This document shows, in pieces, positions 11,769 to 23,331 of a stretch of 64,000 bases of DNA. The translations under genes were made by a program, and so were the position numbers. Location: positions 2,046,001-2,110,000 of the forward strand of contig JARUPZ010000011.1 in the NCBI GenBank assembly GCA_031213475.1, given 5' to 3'. The first letter of the stretch is position 1; each line of letters begins with the position of its first letter. The notes below the pieces were generated by a model that had not been told where the DNA came from, did no database searches, and worked only from the letters and a program-made list of their open reading frames with translations. The stretch is from Nereocystis luetkeana. Taxonomy: Eukaryota > Sar > Phaeophyceae > Laminariales > Laminariaceae.

Positions 11769-12544
11769 TAAGGCTGTTTCCTATGCGGTTCGATTTCGAG
11801 CTCCAAATTTGTGTTTTTCAATCTCGAAAACGAATGACCCTGCTTATGCAGTCCAAATATGCAAAATCCGACCAGAAAAAAATCGATTTGAGAATCCGAT
11901 AACCCTCAAAATCCGACGACCTGGGTCATCAGATTTTAAAATCGAAAAATGGCATGCTCTCTAAATTCATGATAGTATCCATGACAGCAAACAGCAGCAG
12001 CAGAACGATCGATGAGTTGGATGGTGGCAAAGCGGTATAGCGACGTTGCTTCGCGCCCGACGCTCGGACGGCAGGCGGCCCGTCCCTCCGTGGCCAGACT
12101 ACAGTCGCCTGGCACGGGCTCTGGCCTAGAGACCAAGAGAAGCGCACTCGGCACGCACCTCTCCGGGGATACGACGTACGAGTACTCGTAGACTACACTG
12201 CTGTACAGCAGCAGCAGTCAGTCACAAAATGGAACACAACATACCAAGACAAGTTGGCTCTAGCGCACTCGCCATGTCTCTTTGCCGCCAGACCAGAGGC
12301 AGTCAGCAATGGCTCGCACGCTTGGGTCCTACGCGAAGGGCAGCGCACCAAGCGCGTCTCTTCGCGGCGCCAAACCACAAAAACAGCAGTTGGTCTCGGC
12401 GTTTGCTCGAATCTCCACACACAACAAATCTGATTTTTCCGCATAGCAAAACTGCTTCGATTTGCCAGCTTCACATACATCTGAAAATGCGATCGGGGCA
12501 AAAATCTGAAGCTCAAAAATCGAACCGCATAGGAAACGGCCTTA
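11769..12544. mobile_element. Non-autonomous DNA transposon with long TIRs, 776 bp
   Basis: Left end TAAGGCTGTTTCCTATGCGG, continuing TTCGATTT. Right end is its reverse complement: AAATCGAACC, then GCATAGGAAACGGCCTTA. The TIRs are about 28 bp with one or two mismatches. A 124-codon plus frame (12229-12603) runs out through the right end and resembles no transposase. The terminal TAA/TTA might be a target duplication or part of the TIR, so superfamily is left open. Confidence 0.82.
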
Positions 12545-15500
12545 ACCCTTACACACCACCGCTAGTGAAAAATCCCAACCTTTTCTTCATCACGCCGAGA
12601 TAGATATCCGTGGCTCAAAACCATTTTTCTTCCGCTAAATTCGTATAAAACTGTCGTTTCCGATCACGATTAAATTTGTTGGAGACAGCAGTGCTGAATG
12701 ACGACATATAGAGAAGATCGATGGAAGTCTCGTTTTGCCCAATTCGTCGCCCATCAGAAGATGTACCACAAAAAGTATTCCATACCTGGTATTAAAAACA
12801 AGCCATCACGAGAATGGCGTAATTCTTCGATCCCACGCTCAATTTTGCAAATTTCAGACTGAAATTTCAACATTTCAGACTGAAATTTCAACATCGTATT
12901 GGAACCGTATGTGCAAATGTTTTCCGAACCATTCATTCTGAAAAATATTTTCCACACCCCTGGTTAAGGCCGCTGTTTGTTTTCGGAGTTTTGGAGCGGT
13001 CATAAATTCTGGGGCAAAGACGAAAAAAGGGGAGGCATTTCAAACTTTGGTGGGGACAGAAATAACATCGTGTAAAAACATCACGTCAAAATGCGATTTA
13101 TTGACGGCACACAGCCAATCAATCGTTCGACCAGCGCCTTGGCTGGCCAAGCTCCTAATGCTGTTGTCTGGTAGTATTACATGTGAACTCATCGCCGCAA
13201 GCTGTTGATAGTGAACTATGAGGGCGCAAAACAGGCTCTAAAAACTCCTGCAGTGGGCCTTGTTTGAGAAAAAACGGCTTTAGCGGCGATTCGTGGAAAC
13301 CCAATAGTAGGCGTCTGCGAGTGATCGGTTCTCAGTTTAGCACGAGCAATCGTGTACTCCTTGTCTTACGTTTCTCTTGGGGCGCCCAAAATCGAGCCCC
13401 AACTCATCAGGCGACTACGAGTGATCGGTTCTCGATCTACGGACGTACTGGTGATAACCTCGCCCGAGCCTTAAAATGTGAGCCTTAAGATGTGAGCATA
13501 TAAACGTGTCAACAGTGCGAAAGTTGGGCGCACAAGGTAACCAACAGAAATATGTGCAGATTAAAATCATACCAGGTAGGTACCTGGTACGAGTATACTT
13601 CGAAGTATATATATTTAGTCCGTACGATTAAATCTTCACTCTTCTGGCTGGTACCCCGCTTTTTCTCGGAGATTTTGTAGAGTTGGCAGCTGGAACAACG
13701 TTTATCGTGATCGCGCGAGCAAGGCGCACCGAAATCCGTGGACAAGATGGAAATAGATTTACCAATGTCGCACCTTCATACTAAAGCCAGTACAAAAATA
13801 TTACGGGCTGTATCGTTCCAATTTTTACCCGCGTTTTTGCCGATATCTACAGGTGATTTTGAGCGAACGAAGAGCGAAGTCTGGAACTAAACTCCTTGGA
13901 ATGAGACCTACCTGGTATCTAGTATAGGAAGGCCTGGAAACAATTTTATAACGTACCCAGCGGACGAAATGAGAAATAAAAACCCCCACTTTTGCCCCCG
14001 TCTTCGACTCTCGTTTTCTCACTCTCCATAGTTTTCAAGAACCCAAGAAATTAAGGGGCGGGGCTGAAAACTCAAATTCCCCTGAACCCGTCGAGTATAA
14101 AAGGATCTGCCCGACCAATTTGATGGAAAAACGTTCAACACAGAACATCTCGAAATCGAGGTTTTTCACCGTTTTCTCCGCAAAAAATGGTTGGAAAAAT
14201 GTTTAAAATGTGTTGGGGATTGTCCGGGCCGGGATATCAAAGCCTGTTTCAGGATTTCAGTGAGCTATTAATAATGTGAGAACATCATCGTTGATTCCGG
14301 AATAAAAAAGACAAGACCACACACATTCAACCGTATAAAACATGATCAATTATTTTGAAATGCCCATATATATACTCGTGGTTACGTATGTTCTTGCTTG
14401 AGCCCCGACAACAAAAAACGAAAAAACGTTTGAGTCATCTGATCCGCATTCAACAGATCGTGTTGACAACGTCATCCATATGAGGATACTTCACTCATCT
14501 ACACGGCAAAACGATTCGGATTCTGAAATTGTGATTCTCAAGAAAATTTCACGGGACGGGACCATGCAGATAGACCCTGAAATTTGGCACAAGTGTTTGT
14601 GGACTCCCGTCATTCCGGAACATAGACTCGCACCAGGACCAGCAGGTATATATCTACTTTTTTGGGCAGATATTTTTTGGTTTGATTTTTATGGGGTATT
14701 GTATCTGGGTCTCTTGGGGTATTGTATCTGGGTCTCTTGGGGTATTGTATCTGAGTCTCTTGGGGTATTATAATAATAGCGAGGATTGCGTTTCATTGTC
14801 ATTCCAAAATAATTTTTCGCATTTATTTTACATGTCTGATCGATCGAAGAGTGAGTCACCGAGCAGGCATTTCCGAGCGGAGTTCGAAAACCAAATTCAA
14901 CAAAAAGTCTTGTGGGAGTTAATTTGATCTCGTTCAATTTTGAGTTGGTCCAACTCGACGTGAGCTAGAAAAATTCGATGTTTTTTTTCCCAACGTCTTC
15001 GAAAAATAGCCATAATACATGGTTTTTTCTCATTACCGGTTTTGGATTCCTCTCGGCGGCGCGATTCTGGAGCCCTTTGTTCATCAATTCTCAAAAATGA
15101 CCGAGAAAAAAATAGTACCCCATTTGGAAAAAACATTCGGTCTGGACCTGCTGTATCTGCAGTTTTTCTTTGCTGCTGGATAATAGCACGTCTGACGTAC
15201 CAGTATTATAGCTCATGTCGGCCTGTACCGTGTGGCGCAGCGCAGTAAGAAAGGTCACTCGACACGATACGATCATGTCACATTATGCCAACACATGCAC
15301 ACCGAACCCTTGGAAATACTGACCATTTGGTTGGGTTTGACGAAAAACCGGCCGAGAAATGTTCGGTTTCGGTTTCGGAATTTCTCGTTTCTTCTTAAAA
15401 AAACAACCGGAACCGACCGACATTTTCGGGAAAACAAGGAAAAAACGACCAAGCCACTTTGCACTTTCGGCTCACAACCCTGCACTCAACTGTTATAGAC

Positions 15501-15714
15501 CTCTATTGCAGGTCTGCGGTTGGTCGGGACACAATTTCGAGGCTATTTTATAGCGCCAGCTTCTGGATCTAAACAAAAAATAAATGTGGTGTCACCCTCT
15601 TCCGTTGTTCATCCGGATGATAACCGAATATGTGCTATCATGTCCGTGTGATACCAATATACCTGGTATGCAAATATGTCCGTAGAATACCAATTAGGCG
15701 ACAGCCTATGGGCC
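12545..15714. other. Intergenic
   Basis: No gene supported. Two 21-bp tandem copies of TTTCAGACTGAAATTTCAAC at 12855-12897. A duplicated CGAGTGATCGGTTCTC motif at 13318 and 13419. A three-unit tandem repeat at 14690-14770 is listed separately. Confidence 0.45.
14690..14770. repeat. 23-24 bp tandem repeat, 3 copies
   Basis: Units of GGGTATTGTATCTGGGTCTC, nearly identical; the third unit reads TGAGTCTC. An adjacent partial unit ends GGGGTATTATAATAATAG. Confidence 0.85.
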
Positions 15715-16270
15715 TTCGTGGCCGACTTCATTGGGGTGGTGCGCTACACTGAACCAGTGCCTTTTGTTGTTGTTGTTGTTGTTCTTGTTGTTGTTGTTGT
15801 TGTTCTCACATTAACTCACAATACAATGCAGTCCGTGGTCGCAGGACAGGCTCCAATAACTCTGGAGTGGAAGACATACCTCAAGTAAAAACAGAGGCAA
15901 AAAACAAAAAACAAGCATACGCACTCCACCACTGCGGACACCAGGGAAGCAAAAAGGAGACTATTAATAGCAGACAAAAACCTAAAAAAGGAAGACGAAG
16001 CGAAGCAAAAAAAAAACAAAACAAAAACAGTTACTTGTAGCAAAACGCAAAAAAGGCAAAACGGGCCATACTAACAAAGACACAAAGAGGTACAAACGGG
16101 AATGAAAGAAAAATGAAAAAAAAAATGAAAAAAATGAAAAAAAGAAGGGACAAAAAAGCGATAATCACGGGCGGGGGGGAAAGAAAAAACGAAAGGCAGG
16201 CACTGGAGCATACAGACACGCAAAGTTGCCCAGGTGGCACCATGCGAGGGGACCCAAAACCCGACATCGC
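15715..16270 (-). mobile_element. Disp-C repeat, long copy in reverse orientation
   Basis: Near-identical reverse complement of 18600-19070. Both share a (GTT/CAA)n array, CAATACAATGCAGTCCGTGG, CCAATAACTCTGGAGTGGAA, GCATACGCACTCCACCACTG and GACTATTAATAGCAGAC. The close match implies recent movement. The plus-strand A-rich part corresponds to a T-rich part of the other copy. Confidence 0.8.
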
Positions 16271-17065
16271 TTCATACCGTTAGATGATATCATAGATACG
16301 TATGAAAATTGGAAAAAAACGGATCAGCCAAGTTGGCCTCATCAGATCGAAGATTTCGTCAGAACTCCTCTCTGACTACGACCCGAAAGTACGTATGCCA
16401 TGTCGTCATGTCGTAGACAAAACTCGTCAGGTTCTATGTTAAATAACAGCTTCTCGGAAAAAGTGAAAACTTGTTGCAAACACGACTTGGCTCATTGGTG
16501 GGTGTGGTGGGAGTTGGTGCCTTGTCTGTTTCCTGTAGAGCCCCAAAAGGCCAGAAGACTATTTATATTAATTTTGACCATATTACTGCTGTACAATAAC
16601 GCCATGTGCGTATTTTGTTTAGACCATCAGAGCGTATGCAAGGTTGTACGCGGAGTGGTAGCGTTGTTTGATTGAGGCTTTTGAGCCATACTTTTGTATC
16701 ATGTTTGTGTGTGTATATGCGATCTATATAGCTCGGAAAAAGACGAAAAATGACGAAAAAACTAAAAAACACCGAAAAAAAAGGACGAGAGAACACCGCT
16801 CTCAATAGACACCAGACCCTCCCATTCCCCAACGAAGAGATGACACGAAGTTATCGAGTATCACATCATCATGATATGAATACTCATCCCTGGTACCGTA
16901 CGATAAGAAGGCCCCTTCCTTGCCTTTTCCCAAGTACCAGGTAGGTATTGTTCTCTGCTACTGCTGTACCTGGTCTCCTGGGGTTATCTTGTGTTCATTG
17001 ATATTATTAATAATACTTCTTAAAAAATGTGTGTTTTCACACGATCAGTCTCGTCCAAATGAGCC
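16271..17065. other. Intergenic
   Basis: AT-rich, with TACTGCTGTA-type motifs near 16584 and 16960. No gene supported. Confidence 0.45.
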
Positions 17066-17411
17066 GGTCGCCCCGGTGGTTCAAGTGGTTAACCTCGAAT
17101 TCTGCTTGTGTTTGAGTCCTGGGTTCGAGCCCCAGGTGGGTCGGACTTTGACTTTATTTGCAAAAATAAAAATAAAAAAAGATTCAATTGTTGAGAGCGC
17201 CTTGCAGCGTGGGTAGGCACAATTCGATGCGAGTCGACGAGGGAAGAAAAGGCTGAAATCTTCTCGCGATAAAAATGAAGGCACGTACCGTAGCGGGAAG
17301 GGGGTAGAAGAGCCTGCTATGTGACCCCGGATCTGAGTTACGAGTGGGAAGGAGAGAGAGAAGAAGATGGGCGAAGATAATGGATGCGATGAGAAAAAAA
17401 AAAAAAAAAAC
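17066..17411 (+). mobile_element. SINE-A copy 2, full length with poly(A)
   Basis: Starts GGTCGCCCCGGTGGTTCAAG. The B box sits in CTGGGTTCGAGCCCCAG, and the element ends GATGAG plus about 15 A. The intact head and pure A tail suggest a young insertion. Confidence 0.92.
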
Positions 17412-17639
17412 GAGTGGCATTGCGTGCATGTTCTTCACCACATCAAACCGCTACTTCTACTCATCGAGACCATGGTGTTGTCTATCAAGAATGTTTTGCT
17501 TCATTATTCGTAGATGTTTTTCCTGCGTGTCGTACATAGGAATCAACTGCTGAGAGCGTCTGTAAATTAGTACCAGGTAATTAGTAGTGTGGGTATCTAC
17601 ACCCCAAGAGGGGTCGAAGAACCCAACGTTGCTCCTGCT

Positions 17640-17852
17640 CTTCAACGGCCGAGGCGCACTTCGATGCGAGTCGACGAGGAAAGAGAGAACTTCATTATCC
17701 TCGCGAAAAAATGCAAGGCAAAAAACGTACAGGCAGTGGGGAGGAGGGAGAAGAGCCTGCTTTTGAGACCCCGCATCTTTACGACTTGAAGTAGCAAGGA
17801 GAGGAAATAAGAGCGAGGGAGATAATAAATGGGACGAGGAAAAAAAAATGAT
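17640..17852 (+). mobile_element. SINE-A-related body, diverged
   Basis: GGCGCACTTCGATGCGAGTC, GACGAGG, TCCTCGCG, AAAACGTAC, GGGAGAAGAGCCTGCT, GAGACCCCGCATC and AAATGGGACGAGG follow the SINE-A order. An old copy lying behind a young one. Confidence 0.65.
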
Positions 17853-18199
17853 ATATTCATGTGACCTTGCGACATTACGTTCCCTTGTGGAGCATCTGCA
17901 CCGCATTCTAAGTTTCCCGCTATCAATATTGAGAGTTAGTTTTCGTTTTCGTGCTTTTTTGTAATCATGCTTCCTTTCTCCGCCGTCGGTTTTCCGTTCT
18001 CGTTGCCCGTTGTGGGGATAGGGTCGCAATGATAGACAAACGGGCAAACGGGTGCCGCTATATACCACCCAAATATAGTGCGTGCGCGTGAGGAAGTGAC
18101 AGACCGCGCGGCAAAGTTTCCAGTTGATTGTATCCCATGCAAGCTTGTGCATCTCTTAATAGTCATGCTGTGGTCTGCCGTGCTTGTTGTTCTCGTGAG

Positions 18200-18380
18200 T
18201 CGTTATATTTGTTTGGCAGTTTTGTCCTCGATGTGTGTGTGTTCTTGGCATTGAACCGTTTTTTCTACCTGTCGACATTCAGCACAACCTTGTCCGTGCC
18301 GATTCTTCAATCCTAAATAAAATAAATACAAGTTCTGTGGTCACATAGCTACGCCACAGCAGTAGAGATACTACGTTGCA
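18200..18380 (-). mobile_element. Disp-C core, reverse copy
   Basis: Plus-strand TCTACCTGTCGACATTCAGC, CCGTGCCGATTCTTCAATCC and ACAAGTTCTGTGGTCACA are the reverse complement of the core seen at 43390-43490. Confidence 0.7.
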
Positions 18381-18599
18381 ACATACCAGGTATGCAGTAA
18401 GCACAGCAGTGGGTAATGCAAGGCTATATCATACCTGGTACTGGATACGACAGGCACGACAAACACATTATATGAAATAGACAAATCGAACTTGCCTTAG
18501 GCAGACTGGGGTCATTTTTTTCCGCTCTTTGGTTTTTCTTTCCTACAGCGGTTTGTGTATGTGTATTAGTTTTCGGAGTACTTGTTTCTTTGCTTTACA

Positions 18600-19038
18600 T
18601 TTTTCGTTTGACTTTCTTTGTTTTTCGTTTTTCTTTCTTTCAGTGTATTTGCAGGGTTGCTGGCGAAAGCATTCTATGTTGTGCGTGTCGTAACCAGTAG
18701 GATGGCATATGGCATCGCATTTTGCTGCTCTCCTTTCTGCATTCCAGACATCGAACGTATATTTTTTCTCTTCCTTAAAATGTGCGTTTTTTTTTGCGTT
18801 TTGCCATCTGCTTCTGTTTTTGTTTTGTTTTGTTTTTTTGCTTCGCTTTATCTTCTTTTTTAGGTTTTTGTCTGCTATTAATAGTCTCCTTTTTGCTTCC
18901 CTGGTGTCCGCAGTGGTGGAGTGCGTATGCTTGTTTTTTGTTTTTGCCTCTGTTTTACTTGAGGTATTTCTTCCACTCCAGAGTTATTGGAGCCTGTCCT
19001 GCGACCACGGACTGCATTGTATTGTGAGCTAATGTTAG

Positions 19039-19069
<31 letters not shown>

Positions 19070-19370
19070 GCATGCCATTCCATCGTCGACTCTTGTCACT
19101 GCATAACGGTATCTCTGTGAAGTTTTTTTGTGACCACAGAGCTTATATTTCTCTATTGTTTATATTAACACTACTCGAAGGATTGATAAGAATCAACATG
19201 GACACACACGGGTTGTGCTGGACGACGACGGGTAAAACGAGCGGTAACACACATCGTACCATTATTCTACAGGCAGTCAGTAGTCTCTCCTTCGCGTCGT
19301 TTTCATATTTTTATGTTGACGGCTAGAAAGAACGGGTTAATGTGAAGACACAGCCGTACGTCGAATGCAA
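18600..19370 (+). mobile_element. Disp-C repeat, long copy
   Basis: A T-rich left part is followed by GTCTGCTATTAATAGTCTCC, the CACGGACTGCATTGTATTGT block, (CAA)10 at 19037-19066, and the core TGTGACCACAGAGCTTATAT. It ends in GTTGTGCTGGACGACGACGG and AGAAAGAACGGGTTAATGTG. The tail is only loosely conserved. Confidence 0.75.
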
Positions 19371-19477
19371 AAGACAGACGGCCAACAACCAACCAACAAC
19401 CTAAAACACTGCCGTCTACTTTTCGTCTACTCGTAGGGACAACGATTAACATTAATACTTATTAACGAGGAACAACC

Positions 19478-19645
19478 ATGCTGCTGCCGCTGCTGCTGCT
19501 GACGTGTGCAGTGACTGGCTTGGCTACCCATGAAATGCGCCGGTTGGGGCCTCTCTCAGACGTGACCGACAACAATATGTCACCCTCAGTAGTGAACCAC
19601 AGGTCACATAGCAACAACGCACAACGCACCGAAGCCGGGTCATGA
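19478..19645 (+). CDS. Possible small secreted peptide or signal-peptide exon (55 aa)
   Basis: The ATG at 19478 has the context AACAACC before it and opens 55 codons to TGA at 19643-19645. The N-terminus is MLLPLLLLTCAVTGLATHEM: a short hydrophobic leucine core followed by small residues, a layout typical of a eukaryotic secretory signal, with cleavage plausible near A16. The rest is polar and low-complexity (N/S/H/R rich) with no cysteines beyond the signal. Codons are GC-ending more often than in the surrounding AT-rich DNA. It could also be the first exon of a larger gene, but I found no downstream exon. A (CTG)n slip can generate such leucine runs by chance, and the opposite strand is also open, so confidence is modest. 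Confidence 0.3.
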   Translation: MLLPLLLLTCAVTGLATHEMRRLGPLSDVTDNNMSPSVVNHRSHSNNAQRTEAGS

Positions 19646-20778
19646 ATGGACTCAAACTCACAAACAGGTCGTACGGCAGCAATACGCATGACCGTGAAGG
19701 TACATACCAGGTACATACCCCGTATCATGCATGCGCTGCTGGCATGATATTATATGGACGATGCTCTCTGGCATGATGCGAAAAAAAAACAAATATCTAC
19801 GACATGAAGATGATATTCAGACAAAAAAAAAGAAGACCCCCCCCGGGCGCAATTTGAAGCCGATTTTGCGATGTTGGGAACAATGTCGGTTTTGGTTTGT
19901 GCCTTCCTTGCTATGGGGAGAAATGAGGAAATCGGGTCTGAAATTCAACCCCAGATTTGCATATTAAGGGGCATAGGGTTCTAGTTTATCGTGCATACAA
20001 CGGTATACAGAGACGTAGCTGCCACTTAAAACTGATACCATGTACCATCTAAACCGCGGGCCAACGGAGAGGCGGAAAAATTGCACGTACCTGCAAGGTT
20101 CTTCATAATTGCGCACTAACACAATACACAATACGGTTGAATGCATAGCAGGAGTTATATATATATATGGCCTACATGGTACTAAATGGGATCAGGGTGG
20201 CAGGTGAGCCTGCCGCGGATTTTGCGGAGGGCTAATTATATTTCTGCACCGCCAAGTGGGAGCATGGCATGGGCCCACTGCGGTGTCAAAGTAACAACTG
20301 GGAACAGGGTGCCAGGTGAAAAAGCGTGCAAACCCAAGAACCTAGCGCACGTACGAGAGCCTTGAGGTTCGGACTCGGACTCTATACTCGCATACCTGGT
20401 ATCGTTTTTTCTCTCGTGTACAACAAAAAACGACCTAAGAAAACCGAACCAGCCTCTTGATTGGCTCTTGGCTCTTCACTCACACCGAAGCTATAATAAT
20501 AGCAAAGTATTGGGGATTAGAAGGAGGGGGTCGAGTAGATGAGGAGGACAGGTCATTTCGGGGGGTCGATGGTCGACACGAAAAGCACACGTTATTCGAG
20601 TATCCGTAGATAGGGGTAGATATCATACGGCGCGGCATGTCCTATATAGGTCGATATGCCCGCTGTCGTCGTTTCCAAGTCTGTACGAAAAAATGTACGT
20701 CTTGATTTGATATATCTATACGGTACATACCGGTTACATACCGGTATTCAGGACGGACAGATCACTTTTACTTTCCAG
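19646..20778. other. Intergenic
   Basis: No gene supported. A (TA)n run near 20157. The GGAGAGGCGGAAAAATTGCAC segment (20068-20090) resembles AGCGGAGAAATTGCACG at 40570, a faint shared repeat. Confidence 0.4.
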
Positions 20779-21069
20779 CCTTACTCGTGGGAGGTTTTAC
20801 CCTCAACGAGCTTCTGGACAAGCCGTGGTCACAGGTGTCACTCTTCTCCCCCCCGGTACGTGCCTTTATTTTTTGTCGCGCATAGGGTTCAGCATTCCCA
20901 CAGGTCGTCGATTTTCATCGAATGTAGCTATAACTCAAGCTCTCGCGCTTTCCGCTAATCATTCTTCCTTTTTGCAAGAAAAGACCACGAGCATGCACTC
21001 GGTGAGACTTCAACCTACGAAATTGATCTTGATAGGCACGCGGACCACCTACCAAGCCACCAAGGACGC
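20779..21069 (-). mobile_element. SINE-B copy 1
   Basis: Nearly collinear with 39098-39370. Minus strand begins with a tRNA-like head (GGTGGCTTGGTAGGTGGTCC, later GTAGGTTGAAGTCTCACC, diverged B box). It continues through CGAGAGC, GATGAAAATCGACGA, CCCTATGCGCGACAAAA, GGCACGTACCGGGGGG and GACACCTGTGACCACGGC. Confidence 0.72.
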
Positions 21070-21873
21070 CAGCTCTGGATACCTGGGTGTGTTACAAATA
21101 ACCACGAAAATAACGGTGAAAGTGTCAAGACAGCACACGTTTTCTTTCTCCTTGGTTGGTTACTTCGGTTTGTCGGTTCGCCACCCCCCCGCCTGCCACT
21201 TGCTGGTACAGCAGAGTCGAGTGGGCCCGGTATACCTTCAAGTATGAATGGTAGGAAATACCTTGTACGTACGTGCACTCGCAGGCTCCACAAAACTCCA
21301 ACCGGGAGGAACGGTTAGTGTACTGCTGAAACATACCAGGTAACACAACAGCGAGATAAAACAAAGAACGGCACGTGAGCGTGTAAACCTCGGTATCCTA
21401 CAACCTCAGTACGTACAACGTCCTGAAGTCTTAAGGTACGAGTACCCGCGCCAAGTAAACAACCCCCGAAAAAAGAAAACCACGGGAAACCAACACAAAA
21501 AACGCAAGCTATGAACTTCGTCTTTGTTATTATTTACCAGGTACTGTTTTCTCCAAGAGCAAAAAATAACAGCACGAACAAAGGCCCTATTATATTAACT
21601 TTCCAAGCACGCCTGAGGGGGTGAAAAAGGCATTTGGCCAAAGCTAAACATCCAGACAATGAAAAAAGGGACGTTTTGAAGCAAGCACGGATGTTTCGGG
21701 AGGAAACTTGAAATTAAAGTCATTTTTTTTTTCTCCACGTAACAGGTGCTTGCACTTGCTCTGACGATCATCGTGTCCAAACATGTCACCTTCAGACGGG
21801 GCTGCCAAAAGTAAGGCGAAGCGGGTATTTATTTATTTTTTTAAAACGCGCCTTTGGCACGCACGGAAGTCCC
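21070..21873. other. Intergenic
   Basis: Contains TACCAGGTA at 21334 and 21535. No gene supported. Confidence 0.4.
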
Positions 21874-22218
21874 GGTCGCCCTGGTGGTTCAAGTGGTTAA
21901 CCTCGAATTCTACTTGTTTGAGTCCTGGGTTCGAGCCCCAGGTGGGTCGGACTTTGACTTTATTTGCAAAAATAAAAATAAAATAAAAAAAGGATTCAAT
22001 TGTTGAGAGCGCCTTGCAGCGTGGGTAGGCACAATTCGATGCGAGTCGACGAGGGAAGAAAAGGCTGAAATCTTCTCGCGATAAAAATGAAGGCATGTAC
22101 CGTAGCGGGAAGGGGGGAGAAGAGCCTGCTATGTGACCCCGGATCTGAGTTACGAGTTGGAAGGAGAGAGAGAAGATGTGCGAAGATAATGAATGGGATG
22201 AGAAAACAAGAAAAACGG
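21874..22218 (+). mobile_element. SINE-A copy 3, full length
   Basis: Starts GGTCGCCCTGGTGGTTCAAG with an intact B box. The anticodon-side segment is 4 nt shorter than in copy 2 (CTTGTTTGAGTCC against CTTGTGTTTGAGTCC plus upstream changes). The linker is AAAATAAAATAAAAAAAGG. Confidence 0.9.
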
Positions 22219-22892
22219 AGATATTTATTTGGGAAAACGACCTAAAGCGACTATTATAGGACATCCACCCTGTTCTCTGGTTCAGGGGGGTTCCAGTTTA
22301 ATGGCGTTGTTCTCGGGCATCAAAAATGCAAATCGCCATAGCAGGGTGCTCGAAACAGCTCTTGAGGCACCCGTGTTCGGAAATACCTTTTTTAAGGCAA
22401 GGCTTGGTGGCACGCCCACTCGTTCTGATGTACCCATGGGGGAGTTTTTAATATTATTAATAGGCGCAGTCTTCGTACCACGCCCAGATCTACAGGGTTT
22501 TGGGTTCCAGTTTGTATCGCGGATCAATCAACAATGGATCATGGGATCATTGGTCGCCGGTTGCGCTGAGCAGCCCATCGCTGGCCGGTTATCGTACTCA
22601 CTGAGTCACTGAGGCGTCACACTTCACACCTGTGGTGAAAAAAATACTGGGGGAACATGAAAACATACACACGGAAAAAGTACAGTGAAAAATATTCCAG
22701 GTACCAAAACCCCAGCAGTTTGAGTTGCATACCAAGGATATTTGTACAAACTCTGAACTATTAATACGAATATTTCGATATTTCGGGTCTTCGATGTTTT
22801 CGCTTGGAATGGAATATGGTTCGAGTACATACACCTGGGTGCAGAAATAAAACGAATAAAAAAATACCTGGCACGACATATTCTCGGTATAC
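22219..22892. other. Intergenic
   Basis: A GC-balanced part at 22260-22620 is open in one plus frame (GTNFLARLGGTPTRSD-like), without start or splice support. TATTAATA at 22447 and 22759. No gene called. Confidence 0.35.
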
Positions 22893-23206
22893 TTTTTTCT
22901 TTTTTTTTTCTCATCCCGTTCATTATCTTCGCACATTATTTTCTCTCTCCTTGCAACTCGTAACTCAGATCCGGGGTCACATAGCAGGCTCTTCTCCCCC
23001 CTCCCGCTACGGTACGTGCCTTTATTTTTATCGCGAGAAGATTTCAGCCTTTTCCCTCGTCGACTCGCATCGAATTGTGCCTACCCACGCTGCAAGGCGC
23101 TCTCAACAATTGAAAAATAAAGTCAAAGTCCGACCCACCTGGGGCTCAAACCCAGGACTCAAACAAGTAGAATTCGAGGTTAACCACTTGAATCACCGGG
23201 GCGACT
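22893..23206 (-). mobile_element. SINE-A copy 4, slightly shortened linker
   Basis: Reverse copy with the head at 23130-23206 (CAACTTGAATCACCGGGGCG-like end) and the T-rich complement of the poly(A) at the low end. The linker between head and body is shortened to AATAAAGTC. It directly abuts MITE-A copy 2. Confidence 0.88.
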
Positions 23207-23208
23207 AT

Positions 23209-23331
23209 TACGGGGGACCATATTAAATATCAGGTAGGACCTACGGTACTAACAAAAACCTATATATATCGTTATTTTTACTATTAATAACAATATTTGG
23301 TCCTCTTTGCTATCAATATGGTCCCTGTACT
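23209..23331. mobile_element. MITE-A copy 2 carrying two micro-insertions
   Basis: The TIRs are recognisable (TTACGGGGGACCATA). Relative to sister copies it has two extra pieces. AAATAGGACC became AAATATCAGGTAGGACC (23228-23236). ACTAACAAT became ACTATTAATAACAAT (23282-23289). Both are palindromic insertions at a TA. Confidence 0.88.
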
